From IMG/VR virus record IMGVR_UViG_3300006754_003350, positions 1 to 27,094 of that record: a stretch of 27,094 bases of DNA, one strand, 5' to 3'. The notes under the pieces are model-generated. The model did no database searches. It saw nothing but the letters and a program-made list of their open reading frames with translations, and had not been told where the DNA came from. This document shows, in pieces, positions 1 to 6,958 of the stretch. A program made the position numbers and the translations under genes. The DNA comes from a virus. Within the stretch, counting starts at the first letter, position 1. Every line of letters begins with the position of its first letter.

Positions 1-2054
1 GACCTTGCTCTCCTCATCGCAAACTGAATTGGTTCGCCGTCTATCGCGTTCTGTATGTCCCTGCTTGATGTGCTGACCGGGAATGGCGGAAGTACAGACA
101 GGATCCTGTTGGACATCCGTCCCAGAGCAGCCCTGCGATCCAGTATGACCACAACCCCACTATCCCGCTTACTTCTAATCAATCGGCCCGCTGCTTGCTG
201 CAGAAGGTTGCACGCCTTTGGTATTATTCTGGCCTCGAATTCAGACATCTTGCTTCTCTTGACCAGCGACTTCGTCACGACCTTCTCAACAGGATCGCTG
301 GGTGGAGCGAATGGAATTCGGTCGATCACTACGCAGGACAAGCTCTCACCAGCCACGTCGATGCCCTGAAAGAAGCTCCTGGAAGCCACGAGAACGCCCT
401 CAGTGCAGTTCGCAAACCAGTCTTTCAACTCTGTCCGCCCAGCATCGCCCTGCACCTTTACGGGCCACTTGGTTTCAGTCTCGATGGCCTCTTTGTATCT
501 CTGCGCCATTCGCATGGATGATGACAGCACGAGCGTGCGTCCGCCCATCAGGTTTACTGTGTGGACCACGGCCCTTACTGCCCAGTCTGACCAGACGTTG
601 TAGTCGTTCTTTGGATCAGGAGCGTTCGTCGGAATAACCGTGACGCCCATGCTGGACAGTTGGTACGGACTGGGAACTGCCAGCGTGTAAGCTAGGTCTC
701 TTGGTGCCTCTTCCCCTTGCTTGTCGAATCCAAGGCACGATCTAAAGTAGTCGAAGGTCTTCTTCTGCGACATGGTTGCTGAAGTGAGTACGGCCACCGG
801 GTACTTCTCCTGTAGAGTACTCACAATGTGGCTAACTTCTGCCGGACAGGCTTCCAGCGTTACGCGATCACCGGACACGGAACCGTACACAGCCCAATCT
901 CCGTCAGCGTAATCCTTGAGCGTCTTGTGGTACCCACTTGCACACGCCATAGCCAGCATAGCTACATCCGTCATCCTCTTGTGGAACCGTCCAGCGACCT
1001 CTTTCTCTGCTGGATCGTGTATCTGCTTGGCTGCTGCGCCAACTGCTGCAACTGCCTCGAATAGTGGGTGCATGTCCTCTCCCTTCACCCTTCCCCATCC
1101 TGGATGGAACGACTCGGTCTCCCCGTCGTCCAGCCTTGAAGACACGTCAGCGAACAGCATGCTGAGTGGATCCTTGATTAGGGCTATCGACTCCTGGTTG
1201 CTGATGTAGTCCCTGGCCCTGGCGATCAGCCCCGTCAGGTGTGCCGACGATAGATTTAGCGACGTTGCGCTGCGCACGGAGTCCTCTAACTCGTGAGCCT
1301 CATCTATCGCCAGACACACTGCAGCAAAGCCAGGATGTTTGGCTAACATGTGATGATTCATCACCACGACGTCCGCTTCATTGGCTGTCTTTACGGCAGC
1401 GGTAGACGGACACTCGTCCTTGAATTGGCAAAACGATCCCATGCAGGAACCGGGTTCGACAGAGACTTTCGCCCAGTCGCCTTTCGGGTTGAAAGGCAGG
1501 TCTTCTTTGTCTCCAGAGCATCCTGGTTCTTTGAACCAACCTGTTAGACGGTTTACGCCGCGTGATTCAAACATGGCACCGAAGTTGCCGGAATCCACCT
1601 TCATTGGGCAGATGTAGTTGTTGCGACCCTTTAGGATCGCCCCAAATAGCGGGACACCCAACACTCTGGATACAGCAGGGACGTCCTTCTGGACAAGCTG
1701 CTGCTGCAGGCTGATGTTGGATGTGGACACGACAACCTTTGGCGAGTCAGGATCTTCCTGCCAGCCTGGATTCCGTGCGCGATACTTAAGGAGTGCGATG
1801 CAGGAAGGGATTAGATAGCCTATTCCCTTACCAGTCCCAGTCGGCGCTTCCACCGCACCCCAATTCACTCCACCCTGATCGATGGAGTCTGCTATGGATT
1901 GGGCCATCGCCCACTGTCCACGTCTAACGTCTAGCCCCATGGCCTTCAGGGGTCCTCTCTCCCCGAAGATAAAGTCGACGCAGCCCCTTACGGTAGTTCC
2001 GTTTGAAGCTATATATCTAGCGATTGCGCCTGAATTTACTTGTGTTTCCGCCAT
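1..2054 (-). CDS. DinG/XPD-type iron-sulfur DNA helicase, 3' end cut by the window
   Basis: The minus frame is open from ATG 2054 to the window edge, giving 684 residues with the C-terminal end missing. Walker A APTGTGKG (70-77, Lys76) and IDEAHELED (DEAH at 251-254) are clear, as are VAVLTSAT, SRSFFQGIDVAGESL, and QAAGRLIR (620-627). Cysteines 149, 179, 204, 209 and 215 lie between motif I and DEAH; the last three keep the CX4CX5C spacing of E. coli DinG, where they bind a 4Fe-4S cluster. It is a 5'-3' superfamily 2 helicase for forks, R-loops or flaps. The start overlaps the 99-aa gene by 38 nt. A GAGGGG lies 10 nt before the ATG. Confidence 0.93.
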   Translation of the reverse strand, partial: MAETQVNSGAIARYIASNGTTVRGCVDFIFGERGPLKAMGLDVRRGQWAMAQSIADSIDQGGVNWGAVEAPTGTGKGIGYLIPSCIALLKYRARNPGWQEDPDSPKVVVSTSNISLQQQLVQKDVPAVSRVLGVPLFGAILKGRNNYICPMKVDSGNFGAMFESRGVNRLTGWFKEPGCSGDKEDLPFNPKGDWAKVSVEPGSCMGSFCQFKDECPSTAAVKTANEADVVVMNHHMLAKHPGFAAVCLAIDEAHELEDSVRSATSLNLSSAHLTGLIARARDYISNQESIALIKDPLSMLFADVSSRLDDGETESFHPGWGRVKGEDMHPLFEAVAAVGAAAKQIHDPAEKEVAGRFHKRMTDVAMLAMACASGYHKTLKDYADGDWAVYGSVSGDRVTLEACPAEVSHIVSTLQEKYPVAVLTSATMSQKKTFDYFRSCLGFDKQGEEAPRDLAYTLAVPSPYQLSSMGVTVIPTNAPDPKNDYNVWSDWAVRAVVHTVNLMGGRTLVLSSSMRMAQRYKEAIETETKWPVKVQGDAGRTELKDWFANCTEGVLVASRSFFQGIDVAGESLSCVVIDRIPFAPPSDPVEKVVTKSLVKRSKMSEFEARIIPKACNLLQQAAGRLIRSKRDSGVVVILDRRAALGRMSNRILSVLPPFPVSTSSRDIQNAIDGEPIQFAMRRAR

Positions 2055-2316
2055 AGTAACTATTCCCCTCGTTTACATGCGTCCTACTGGTTAGGTAGTA
2101 CCGCTTTTCTACTTCAATGATGACCGGGTCTGTCCCGATGTTTCTCAATACCTTATAGGCGTCTACGACCGCGTTGTCTACAACTTTATTCAAGTCTGGC
2201 AAAATTACTTGAGTGCCAGCGGGCAGGTAAAAGGGTCCGAGTACAGGGTGAACATAGTTCAAGTCTCGCACTAGCGTTCCGCGCCTCTTCTTGGATTTCC
2301 TTTTACCCCAGCCCAT
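2017..2316 (-). CDS. Small basic protein of unknown function, 99 aa
   Basis: The ATG at 2316 overlaps the stop of the sigma-like gene (TAATG), with AGGGA 7 nt upstream. The N-terminus is very basic (WGKRKSKKRRG), and the rest (LPAGTQVILPDLNKVVDNAVVD) is strand and helix with no known motif. It overlaps the helicase start by 38 nt, so translation is probably coupled across three genes. The basic start suggests RNA or DNA contact, or an RNA polymerase partner. Function is unknown. Confidence 0.75.
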   Translation of the reverse strand: MGWGKRKSKKRRGTLVRDLNYVHPVLGPFYLPAGTQVILPDLNKVVDNAVVDAYKVLRNIGTDPVIIEVEKRYYLTSRTHVNEGNSYYGGNTSKFRRNR

Positions 2317-2804
2317 TACTTGTTCCCTTTCTCAAGTCGCTTGATGTGGCGCTTGATGCGTTGCTGCTTTGATTGTCCGCTTACGCCGAGTGCCTCGCGT
2401 GTCTCGCTGGATGAAAGTCCCAGGGCTTGGGCCATGAGGGCCTCCTGCACGATTAACGGTGCCCGTTCCATCAGAAGGCTCATCTCGGCCTTGGACTCAA
2501 CAACCTCTTGACCCATGTACATCTCGTCAAGGATGTCCCAGTTCTCTACGTATTGAGTGTTCGATAGTGGTTTGATTGCAGCGCGCCTAGTGTACCGGTC
2601 CCGGATCTTCATGGTGCGATACCATGCCCAGGTGCTGAATGAGCCCTTGCTTGGGTCATACTTCGCCCAGTGTGTCAGAACGTCCGCGATCACGTCGCCA
2701 GTGTAGTCTTCTAACTGGTTCTGTGGACCACGCCAATTCTTCGCACATAGCTTCTGCAGTGTGTTGTATTGGTCTATTGTCATCTCATGTTGTTTTGCCG
2801 CCAT
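2316..2804 (-). CDS. Sigma70-family-like factor encoded by the phage
   Basis: A 162-aa protein that reads like a minimal sigma factor. Residues about 14-75 (DYTGDVIADVLTHWAKYDPSKG, then FSTWAWYRTMKIRDRYTRR) fit region 2, with acidic and aromatic residues followed by the arginine-rich helix. Residues about 110-158 (IVQEALMAQALGLSSSETREAL, then GVSGQSKQQRIKRHIKRL) fit the helix-turn-helix of region 4. The linker is short. It could direct host RNA polymerase to phage promoters, perhaps the GGGGTATAAC elements. Direct recognition is not shown. ATG 2804 has GGAG 9 nt upstream. The 74 nt upstream of this gene (2805-2878) show no promoter, so it depends on the FmdB promoter. The next gene overlaps its stop (TAATG). 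Confidence 0.75.
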   Translation of the reverse strand: MAAKQHEMTIDQYNTLQKLCAKNWRGPQNQLEDYTGDVIADVLTHWAKYDPSKGSFSTWAWYRTMKIRDRYTRRAAIKPLSNTQYVENWDILDEMYMGQEVVESKAEMSLLMERAPLIVQEALMAQALGLSSSETREALGVSGQSKQQRIKRHIKRLEKGNK

Positions 2805-2878
2805 TTTAAGTGTCTCCTTTGTTGTTGTTTGTAAATTGAATTGACTATCTTGTTTCCCAACGCTGTAACCCTATTCAA

Positions 2879-3064
2879 TTATTTCTGGTATCCATCCTTG
2901 TACCAGCCCTTCCCTTTCAATGAGAAGGATGTCCTGTTTACTTCCAGCCTTTTAGCTGTCCCGCCGCATTCCTTACATGGAACTTCGTCCTTTCTCTGTG
3001 TGTATGCTTGCAGTTTCTCCTGTGAGACCCCGCAACCGCTGCATTTGTATTCGTATATAGGCAT
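2879..3064 (-). CDS. FmdB-like mini zinc-ribbon protein
   Basis: I place the start at ATG 3064, with GGAGG 8 nt upstream, giving 61 aa; an in-frame GTG at 3094 lies within the promoter. The start MPIYEYKCSGCG followed by a second CX2C (Cys8, 11, 30, 33) matches the small FmdB-type zinc-ribbon family, found widely in bacteria and phages with no settled biochemical role. The tail SFSLKGKGWYKDGYQ is the usual FmdB C-terminal motif. It opens a transcript that runs on to the sigma-like gene and the iron-sulfur helicase. A regulatory or nucleic-acid-binding role is guesswork. Confidence 0.88.
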   Translation of the reverse strand: MPIYEYKCSGCGVSQEKLQAYTQRKDEVPCKECGGTAKRLEVNRTSFSLKGKGWYKDGYQK

Positions 3065-3085
3065 AATAGTGTCCTCCACTAGGTG

Positions 3086-3114
3086 ATTATACACGCCCCT
3101 AAGGGCTATGTCAA
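3086..3114 (-). promoter_or_regulatory. Perfect consensus promoter for the zinc-ribbon, sigma-like and helicase operon
   Basis: TTGACA (3114-3109), a 17-nt spacer and TATAAT (3091-3086), 21 nt before ATG 3064. The spacer holds GCCC and GGGC around a TTAG centre, an inverted repeat like those in the Sak4 and SSB promoters. Confidence 0.9.
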
Positions 3115-3116
3115 GC

Positions 3117-5117
3117 CTAACTTGTTAGCTCGTCAGGCGTGTCTGCGTATTTAACTGACTCTGGATTGAACGCCAGCGTAGTACTTTGTCCAGCAAGGCC
3201 AAACTCAGATCGACACTTGTCTAGGTGTACCGTCGAGTGATTGTATGGAGTGTTGCGGTCAGGCTGACCACGCTCGATAACCATAACAATGCTGGCATCC
3301 TGACGAATGGCCGAAGCGCCTTTCAGGTCGTGCATCTGTACCCGACGTCTCTGGTTTACAGAGTTGTTGTTCGGGTGTGCGATGAGGCAGATCGTGATCC
3401 CCTCATTGTAAGCAAGCAAGGCCAGGGCACGGACAACGGTCTCGATTTCACGTCGCTCGTCTTCCGCTTCGCTGGAGATCAGGAACCCTAGATGGTCGAT
3501 GAGGATCATTCTAGTTCCGTGTCTCCGAACGGAGTAACGAACGGTTTCGACAACGTCGCTGAACTTCATGTGTCCAGCATGGTCGAGAATGTATAGGGGC
3601 ATCTCCCCAATCTCGGCCAGGGCATCGCGTCTCTGGTCCTTGCTTAAAGATGTAAAGTCTCCACCCACATGCTGACGAAGCAACTTCTGTACAGCGGAGA
3701 TCGGCCTGTTCTCGAACGATGTGATTGCAGTCGGAATCCCTCGGATCGCCTGCTGGTACATCGCCCATGTCATAAAGGTTGTTTTACCGGAGCCCGTGTC
3801 AGCAGTCACGATGGCCAGCCCTGGTCTCCATCCGCCCATCATGGCGTCTAGCTTGGCAGAACCCGTCGTCATACCCTTCAGCTTGTCTGGCTCGCTAATG
3901 AGCAACTCAAGCTCGTCCGCGAACGCGTCTGCGGTCTTGAAGTCAGACTTGAGCATTGACTTGGCTCTGTCGACTGCGCGTCTAACGTCAGCCTTGTCCA
4001 GACCCTTCTCTAGGCACGCTCCGATGTCGTTCTCTGGGAACAATGCGCGGGCACACCGGTATCGGCCCAGCTTTTCAGCCAGGGCGTCTGCGCCAGTGTT
4101 TCCAGCCTCATCGTCATCCAGGGCCAGAGTGAATGAGCGGTATGGCTCAATTAGGTCCAGCCATTCTTCCTTAAACGTGGTTGCTCCAGCAGTAGACGAC
4201 ACGACGTTCGAGTCATATCCGTACTGTGAAGCCGCAATAACGTCAAGTTCTCCCTCAAGCACAAGCACGCTGCTGTCAGTGTTCGCTGACAAGGTGTGAG
4301 CGCCGAACAGGACAAGCGGCCGACCTGTACATGGACGGTATTTCTTCTTTACTTCGCCAGTGTCCTTGCACTGCTTGCATCCTGCGCCAGCACAGTACTT
4401 GCACTTGCCAGGAACTGATCGGAATCGAAAGTTGACCGGACGCATGTGCTCGTTGAGCATAGGGATCGAGATGAACTCCTCGTAGACCTTGCCGCCCCTC
4501 TGCATCGTATAGAAGCCGATCTTCCAGTTCTTGATTGTCTCGTCCGTGAACCCACGGCCATCCTTGAGGTACTTTAGAGCGTTAGCGCCAGCGTCCGTGT
4601 AAAGGGCATCATGCCACACGTCAACGTAGCGTGGATCCCAGGGAAAGTCGCCCTGTGGTAGAGGCTTGGAGTCGTCTACAACTTCTGGCTCTGGAGCCTT
4701 CTCGACTGGCTTCTTCTTCTTTGGAGCGGTCTTCTGCAGGATTGCCTCGACCATCTTGGATACAGGGATCATCTTCTCGCCAGTATTGTGGCTTGAGTAA
4801 TTCTTCTCGGACTTCCATCCGTGACGTGCGCATGCTGTCTCGAAAGCCTTGCGGCCTTCTGCATTCAACTCACGAAACCTCTTGCCCATGAGCCGTTGAC
4901 AGATAAGGTCTGCAGTGTCGAAGCGCTCGTTGCATGCGTGACACACGCCGCCAGCCTCAGAGGATGTGCCTATCGGTGCCCGCGAGTCAGCAGAACCGCG
5001 AGTCTTGGACCCACAAAATGGGCAGTCTCCGAACGTCCCTCGGCTTCGTCCGCGAGAAATGCCGATAACGTGTAGTTCGGACATTTTCACTTCTTTTAAT
5101 CTCTCAATGATGCTCAT
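3117..5117 (-). CDS. Primase-helicase, T7 gp4-like
   Basis: The start is ATG 5117, with GGAGG 5 nt before it, giving 666 aa; an upstream TTG at 5129 has no site. Domains in order: zinc-binding CPFC and CHAC (Cys32, 35, 59, 62); TOPRIM primase with VLVLEGELD (285-292, Glu288) and LALDDDEAG (331-339); and a RecA-like helicase with Walker A ADTGSGKTT (439-447), Walker B MILIDH (537-542) and a DnaB-type HDLKGASAIRQDAS (596-609). A second knuckle CX2CX4CX2C at 239-250 lies before TOPRIM. It unwinds the fork and makes primers, as in T7 (566 aa, so this one is longer). Its partner polymerase is not in the window. Confidence 0.95.
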   Translation of the reverse strand: MSIIERLKEVKMSELHVIGISRGRSRGTFGDCPFCGSKTRGSADSRAPIGTSSEAGGVCHACNERFDTADLICQRLMGKRFRELNAEGRKAFETACARHGWKSEKNYSSHNTGEKMIPVSKMVEAILQKTAPKKKKPVEKAPEPEVVDDSKPLPQGDFPWDPRYVDVWHDALYTDAGANALKYLKDGRGFTDETIKNWKIGFYTMQRGGKVYEEFISIPMLNEHMRPVNFRFRSVPGKCKYCAGAGCKQCKDTGEVKKKYRPCTGRPLVLFGAHTLSANTDSSVLVLEGELDVIAASQYGYDSNVVSSTAGATTFKEEWLDLIEPYRSFTLALDDDEAGNTGADALAEKLGRYRCARALFPENDIGACLEKGLDKADVRRAVDRAKSMLKSDFKTADAFADELELLISEPDKLKGMTTGSAKLDAMMGGWRPGLAIVTADTGSGKTTFMTWAMYQQAIRGIPTAITSFENRPISAVQKLLRQHVGGDFTSLSKDQRRDALAEIGEMPLYILDHAGHMKFSDVVETVRYSVRRHGTRMILIDHLGFLISSEAEDERREIETVVRALALLAYNEGITICLIAHPNNNSVNQRRRVQMHDLKGASAIRQDASIVMVIERGQPDRNTPYNHSTVHLDKCRSEFGLAGQSTTLAFNPESVKYADTPDELTS

Positions 5118-5149
5118 TAAATCCTCCAAGATTTGTTTGACTGTGCATA

Positions 5150-5176
5150 AGTATACGCTGACCGTTTATTAGTCAA
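5150..5176 (-). promoter_or_regulatory. Promoter-like pair for the primase-helicase gene
   Basis: TTGACT (5176-5171) and TATACT (5155-5150) precede the primase-helicase, but the spacer is only 15 nt, which is short. The -35 overlaps the end of the 150-aa gene. The ATG at 5117 is 32 nt downstream. Confidence 0.5.
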
Positions 5177-5621
5177 CAAGTTTTTTGTTTTTCCAGTATT
5201 TTAATTCTTCCTCAAGCACGGGCTGAAACTTCCCGTCAACATTCCAATACCCCAGCTTGCCGCCGATCCGTACCCACTCCACATCATTCCTGATATAGTA
5301 GGGAACAGTGCTGGCGTCTTCGGCCGCTGATATGGAGTCCTGGATGCGCCTGGATATGTTCTGCTTGCGGAACAGGTTCTCTAGGTTGGTGTAGCCACCA
5401 CGCATGTGAATGGCCCAGTAGTCCTCACTGGTGTAGACGTACTTGAAGTACCCCTTGACCTGCTCGAATGTGCGCTCCTTCAGCACCTTGCTGATTAACT
5501 GGATCGCTTTTTGGCTCGGCTTTTCGCGGCGCGCTTTTTTGATGTAGTAGGCTTCAGCTTTGACCCAGAGGTCGTAGAGCTTTCTTGCTTCTGTATCTTT
5601 TTGGCTTGTTTCGTTCCCCAA
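5169..5621 (-). CDS. Unknown 150-aa protein, possible replication organiser
   Basis: The frame starts at TTG 5621, with AGGAG 7 nt upstream and an in-frame stop before it; no ATG is available until much later. It overlaps the resolvase 3' end by 127 nt in another frame. No known motif is diagnostic. The segment FEQVKGYFKYVYTSEDYW and YTNLENLFRKQNISRRIQD recalls the C-terminal part of phage replication organisers, where a short helix precedes a Leu-Phe turn, but the match is loose. The gene lies directly before the primase-helicase, which fits a loader or organiser role. Confidence in the open frame is good, in the function low. Confidence 0.75.
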   Translation of the reverse strand: MGNETSQKDTEARKLYDLWVKAEAYYIKKARREKPSQKAIQLISKVLKERTFEQVKGYFKYVYTSEDYWAIHMRGGYTNLENLFRKQNISRRIQDSISAAEDASTVPYYIRNDVEWVRIGGKLGYWNVDGKFQPVLEEELKYWKNKKLVD

Positions 5622-6178
5622 AATGCTACTCCTGCGCTATCGGTTATATCGTCTTCGTTTCCTAGATTAGCTAGTATTTGGGGCAAGTCAACAACTTTCT
5701 CAGGGACAAGCAGAAGTGAAAGCTCCTTCGTTCCCAGCTTGTCACCCTCAGTGTGCCTCTTTGTGGACGCCTTGGTGCCAATAACGGACTTGCGCCACAC
5801 GTTGGCCTTGACGAATTCTGGAGTATGGTTGTGTGCGTGAGCCTCAAGCGGGCCGCAGATGCGTCCTGCGTTCCTGGCCACAATGATGCTGGTCTTCTTG
5901 TTGCGACCCACGTATGCGTCTTCTACTGCGAGCAGGTAGCCAGGGCCGCATACTCTATGCGCTTCCTTCGACAAGAAGACACCTATGACGCCCATGGATG
6001 GCATGATCCTCTCGTCGTAAACGAACTTGCCGTTGATGAGGTTACAGTAAGAGACCTTGAACACCTTGACCTTGTTCCGGGTGCACCTCTTCCAGTGATA
6101 CACTGCAAGGATCCCCCCATCAGGCTTCATCATTGTAACTGCTCCAGCGGTAGCCGGATCGCATCCCACGACATTCAT
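5495..6178 (-). CDS. RuvC-like Holliday junction resolvase
   Basis: The start is ATG 6178, with AGGAGG 5 nt upstream, giving 227 aa; a longer in-frame reading runs through the promoter and terminator and is not real. The RNase H-fold acidic residues are in order: GCDPA (Asp7), LAVEDAYVG (Glu86), and NEDDITDSAGVAFWG (Asp177 and Asp180). GDKLG near 145 may bind DNA. A basic tail (about 192-227, rich in Lys, Arg, Ser) follows the core and is encoded in DNA that also codes for the next gene. It resolves branched DNA made by recombination before packaging. Length is slightly above the bacterial RuvC size of about 170. Confidence 0.88.
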   Translation of the reverse strand: MNVVGCDPATAGAVTMMKPDGGILAVYHWKRCTRNKVKVFKVSYCNLINGKFVYDERIMPSMGVIGVFLSKEAHRVCGPGYLLAVEDAYVGRNKKTSIIVARNAGRICGPLEAHAHNHTPEFVKANVWRKSVIGTKASTKRHTEGDKLGTKELSLLLVPEKVVDLPQILANLGNEDDITDSAGVAFWGTKQAKKIQKQESSTTSGSKLKPTTSKKRAAKSRAKKRSS

Positions 6179-6194
6179 ATTGTCCTCCTGACCT

Positions 6195-6204
6195 GTTATA
6201 CCCC
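6195..6204 (-). promoter_or_regulatory. Element CGGGGTATAAC before the resolvase gene
   Basis: The minus strand reads GGGGTATAAC, 16 nt before ATG 6178 and just after the terminator. No -35 consensus is seen. This is the clearest copy of the late-type element in the replication region. Confidence 0.5.
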
Positions 6205-6212
6205 GAAGACAG

Positions 6213-6241
6213 AAAACCCCCACCATCATGGATGGCAGGGG
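6213..6241 (-). terminator. Intrinsic terminator after the SSB-like gene
   Basis: CCCCTGCCATC, loop CAT, GATGGTGGGG form an 11-bp stem with two G-U wobbles, followed by a short T run (6216-6213). It limits read-through into the resolvase gene. Confidence 0.75.
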
Positions 6242-6260
6242 CCTTGGCTTTAGCCTTTGT

Positions 6261-6848
6261 TTAGAAAGGTACGTCGTCTGATGAGAACGGTGCTGCTGGT
6301 GTTGCAGCGGCAGCAGGTGCAGCGTTGTTGTTGCTGTACTGTGCGGCACGCTCTTGCTTGCGGGCAACATAGCCATCGAACCAGTCGCCTAATTCGCGAA
6401 CTGTGTCTTCCCACTCAGGTTGCTCGCCGCGTGATGGGTCGAAGAACACTGGGCTTGTTGAAGAGCCTTCAGAACCGTCTGACTTGGTGTACGTTTCAGT
6501 CTTCAATGTAGACTGCACGTATCCCTGTGACAGAGCCTTGTCCAGGTCATCATCGCTGTCGGTGTCGAAAGCGCTAGTGACGCCAAGGGCACGGAAGAAC
6601 TTGGCAAGCATAGAGATGCTCCGCTCTGTGATCCAGAAGTCGCGAGTCGTAACTGCGCCTTCTTCGCCCGAACCGTCAAGGTCCTGTACACATACAAAGC
6701 CGATGGTGATGCACGGGGTTCCTTTCTTGGAACTGTTCCATCGGTAGAAACCGACAGGTGCTAGGACTCGCTTGCCCGCTGTAAGGTAGCGAGTGCGGTT
6801 AGTGTTTTCTGCTGGAGCGAACTCTTCTGACATTGGATTGATTTGCAT
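6261..6848 (-). CDS. SSB-like single-stranded DNA-binding protein
   Basis: I start at ATG 6848, with GGAGG 11 nt upstream, giving 195 aa; a GTG at 6866 has no ribosome binding site. Residues about 20-90 are strand-rich (GKRVLAPVGFYRWNS, CITIGFVCVQDLDG, RDFWITERSISMLAKFF) and fit an OB-like or DUF669-type phage protein. The C-terminus is an Asn/Ala/Pro-rich linker ending SSDDVPF, which is the acidic-phenylalanine tip that bacterial SSB proteins use to bind partners (DDIPF in E. coli). It should coat ssDNA and recruit the nuclease, ATPase and helicases nearby. A strong promoter precedes it and a terminator follows it. Confidence 0.85.
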   Translation of the reverse strand: MQINPMSEEFAPAENTNRTRYLTAGKRVLAPVGFYRWNSSKKGTPCITIGFVCVQDLDGSGEEGAVTTRDFWITERSISMLAKFFRALGVTSAFDTDSDDDLDKALSQGYVQSTLKTETYTKSDGSEGSSTSPVFFDPSRGEQPEWEDTVRELGDWFDGYVARKQERAAQYSNNNAAPAAAATPAAPFSSDDVPF

Positions 6849-6921
6849 AGTATTATTATCCTCCACCGGATTAAGGCCCCGGTAATTGCCTTTATTAATG
6901 AAACTGTTTTGTTGTGTCTAG

Positions 6922-6950
6922 GTTATAGCCCCCGTGAAGGGGGCTGTCAA
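6922..6950 (-). promoter_or_regulatory. Consensus promoter for the SSB-like gene with a perfect operator-like repeat
   Basis: TTGACA (6950-6945), a 17-nt spacer and TATAAC (6927-6922). The spacer and its edges hold the perfect repeat AGCCCCC, TTCAC, GGGGGCT, which overlaps both boxes. It is not followed by a T run, so it is more likely a protein-binding site than a terminator. Confidence 0.85.
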
Positions 6951-6958
6951 GGGTTAAT

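Noticed and set aside
1-2054. The many plus-strand frames over 1-2054 as real genes
   Set aside because: The minus strand encodes one continuous helicase with all motifs in order; the plus-strand frames are short and lack ribosome sites.
2805-2878. Promoter for the sigma-like gene
   Set aside because: No -10/-35 pair with acceptable spacing was found; the gene is likely read from the promoter at 3086-3114.
3721-4299. Plus-strand open frame of 192 aa
   Set aside because: It is antisense to the primase-helicase, has no ribosome site and its sequence looks like a frame shadow. The same holds for other long plus-strand frames such as 16941-17555 and 17775-18398 opposite the tape measure.
5643-5648. 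TATAAC in the resolvase gene as promoter for the 150-aa gene
   Set aside because: No -35 and no GGGG precede it, and it encodes the conserved Asp-Ile-Thr stretch.
6179-6376. 66-residue N-terminal extension of the resolvase
   Set aside because: It overlaps the SSB-like gene, the terminator and the promoter, and the true GCDPA start follows ATG 6178 with AGGAGG.
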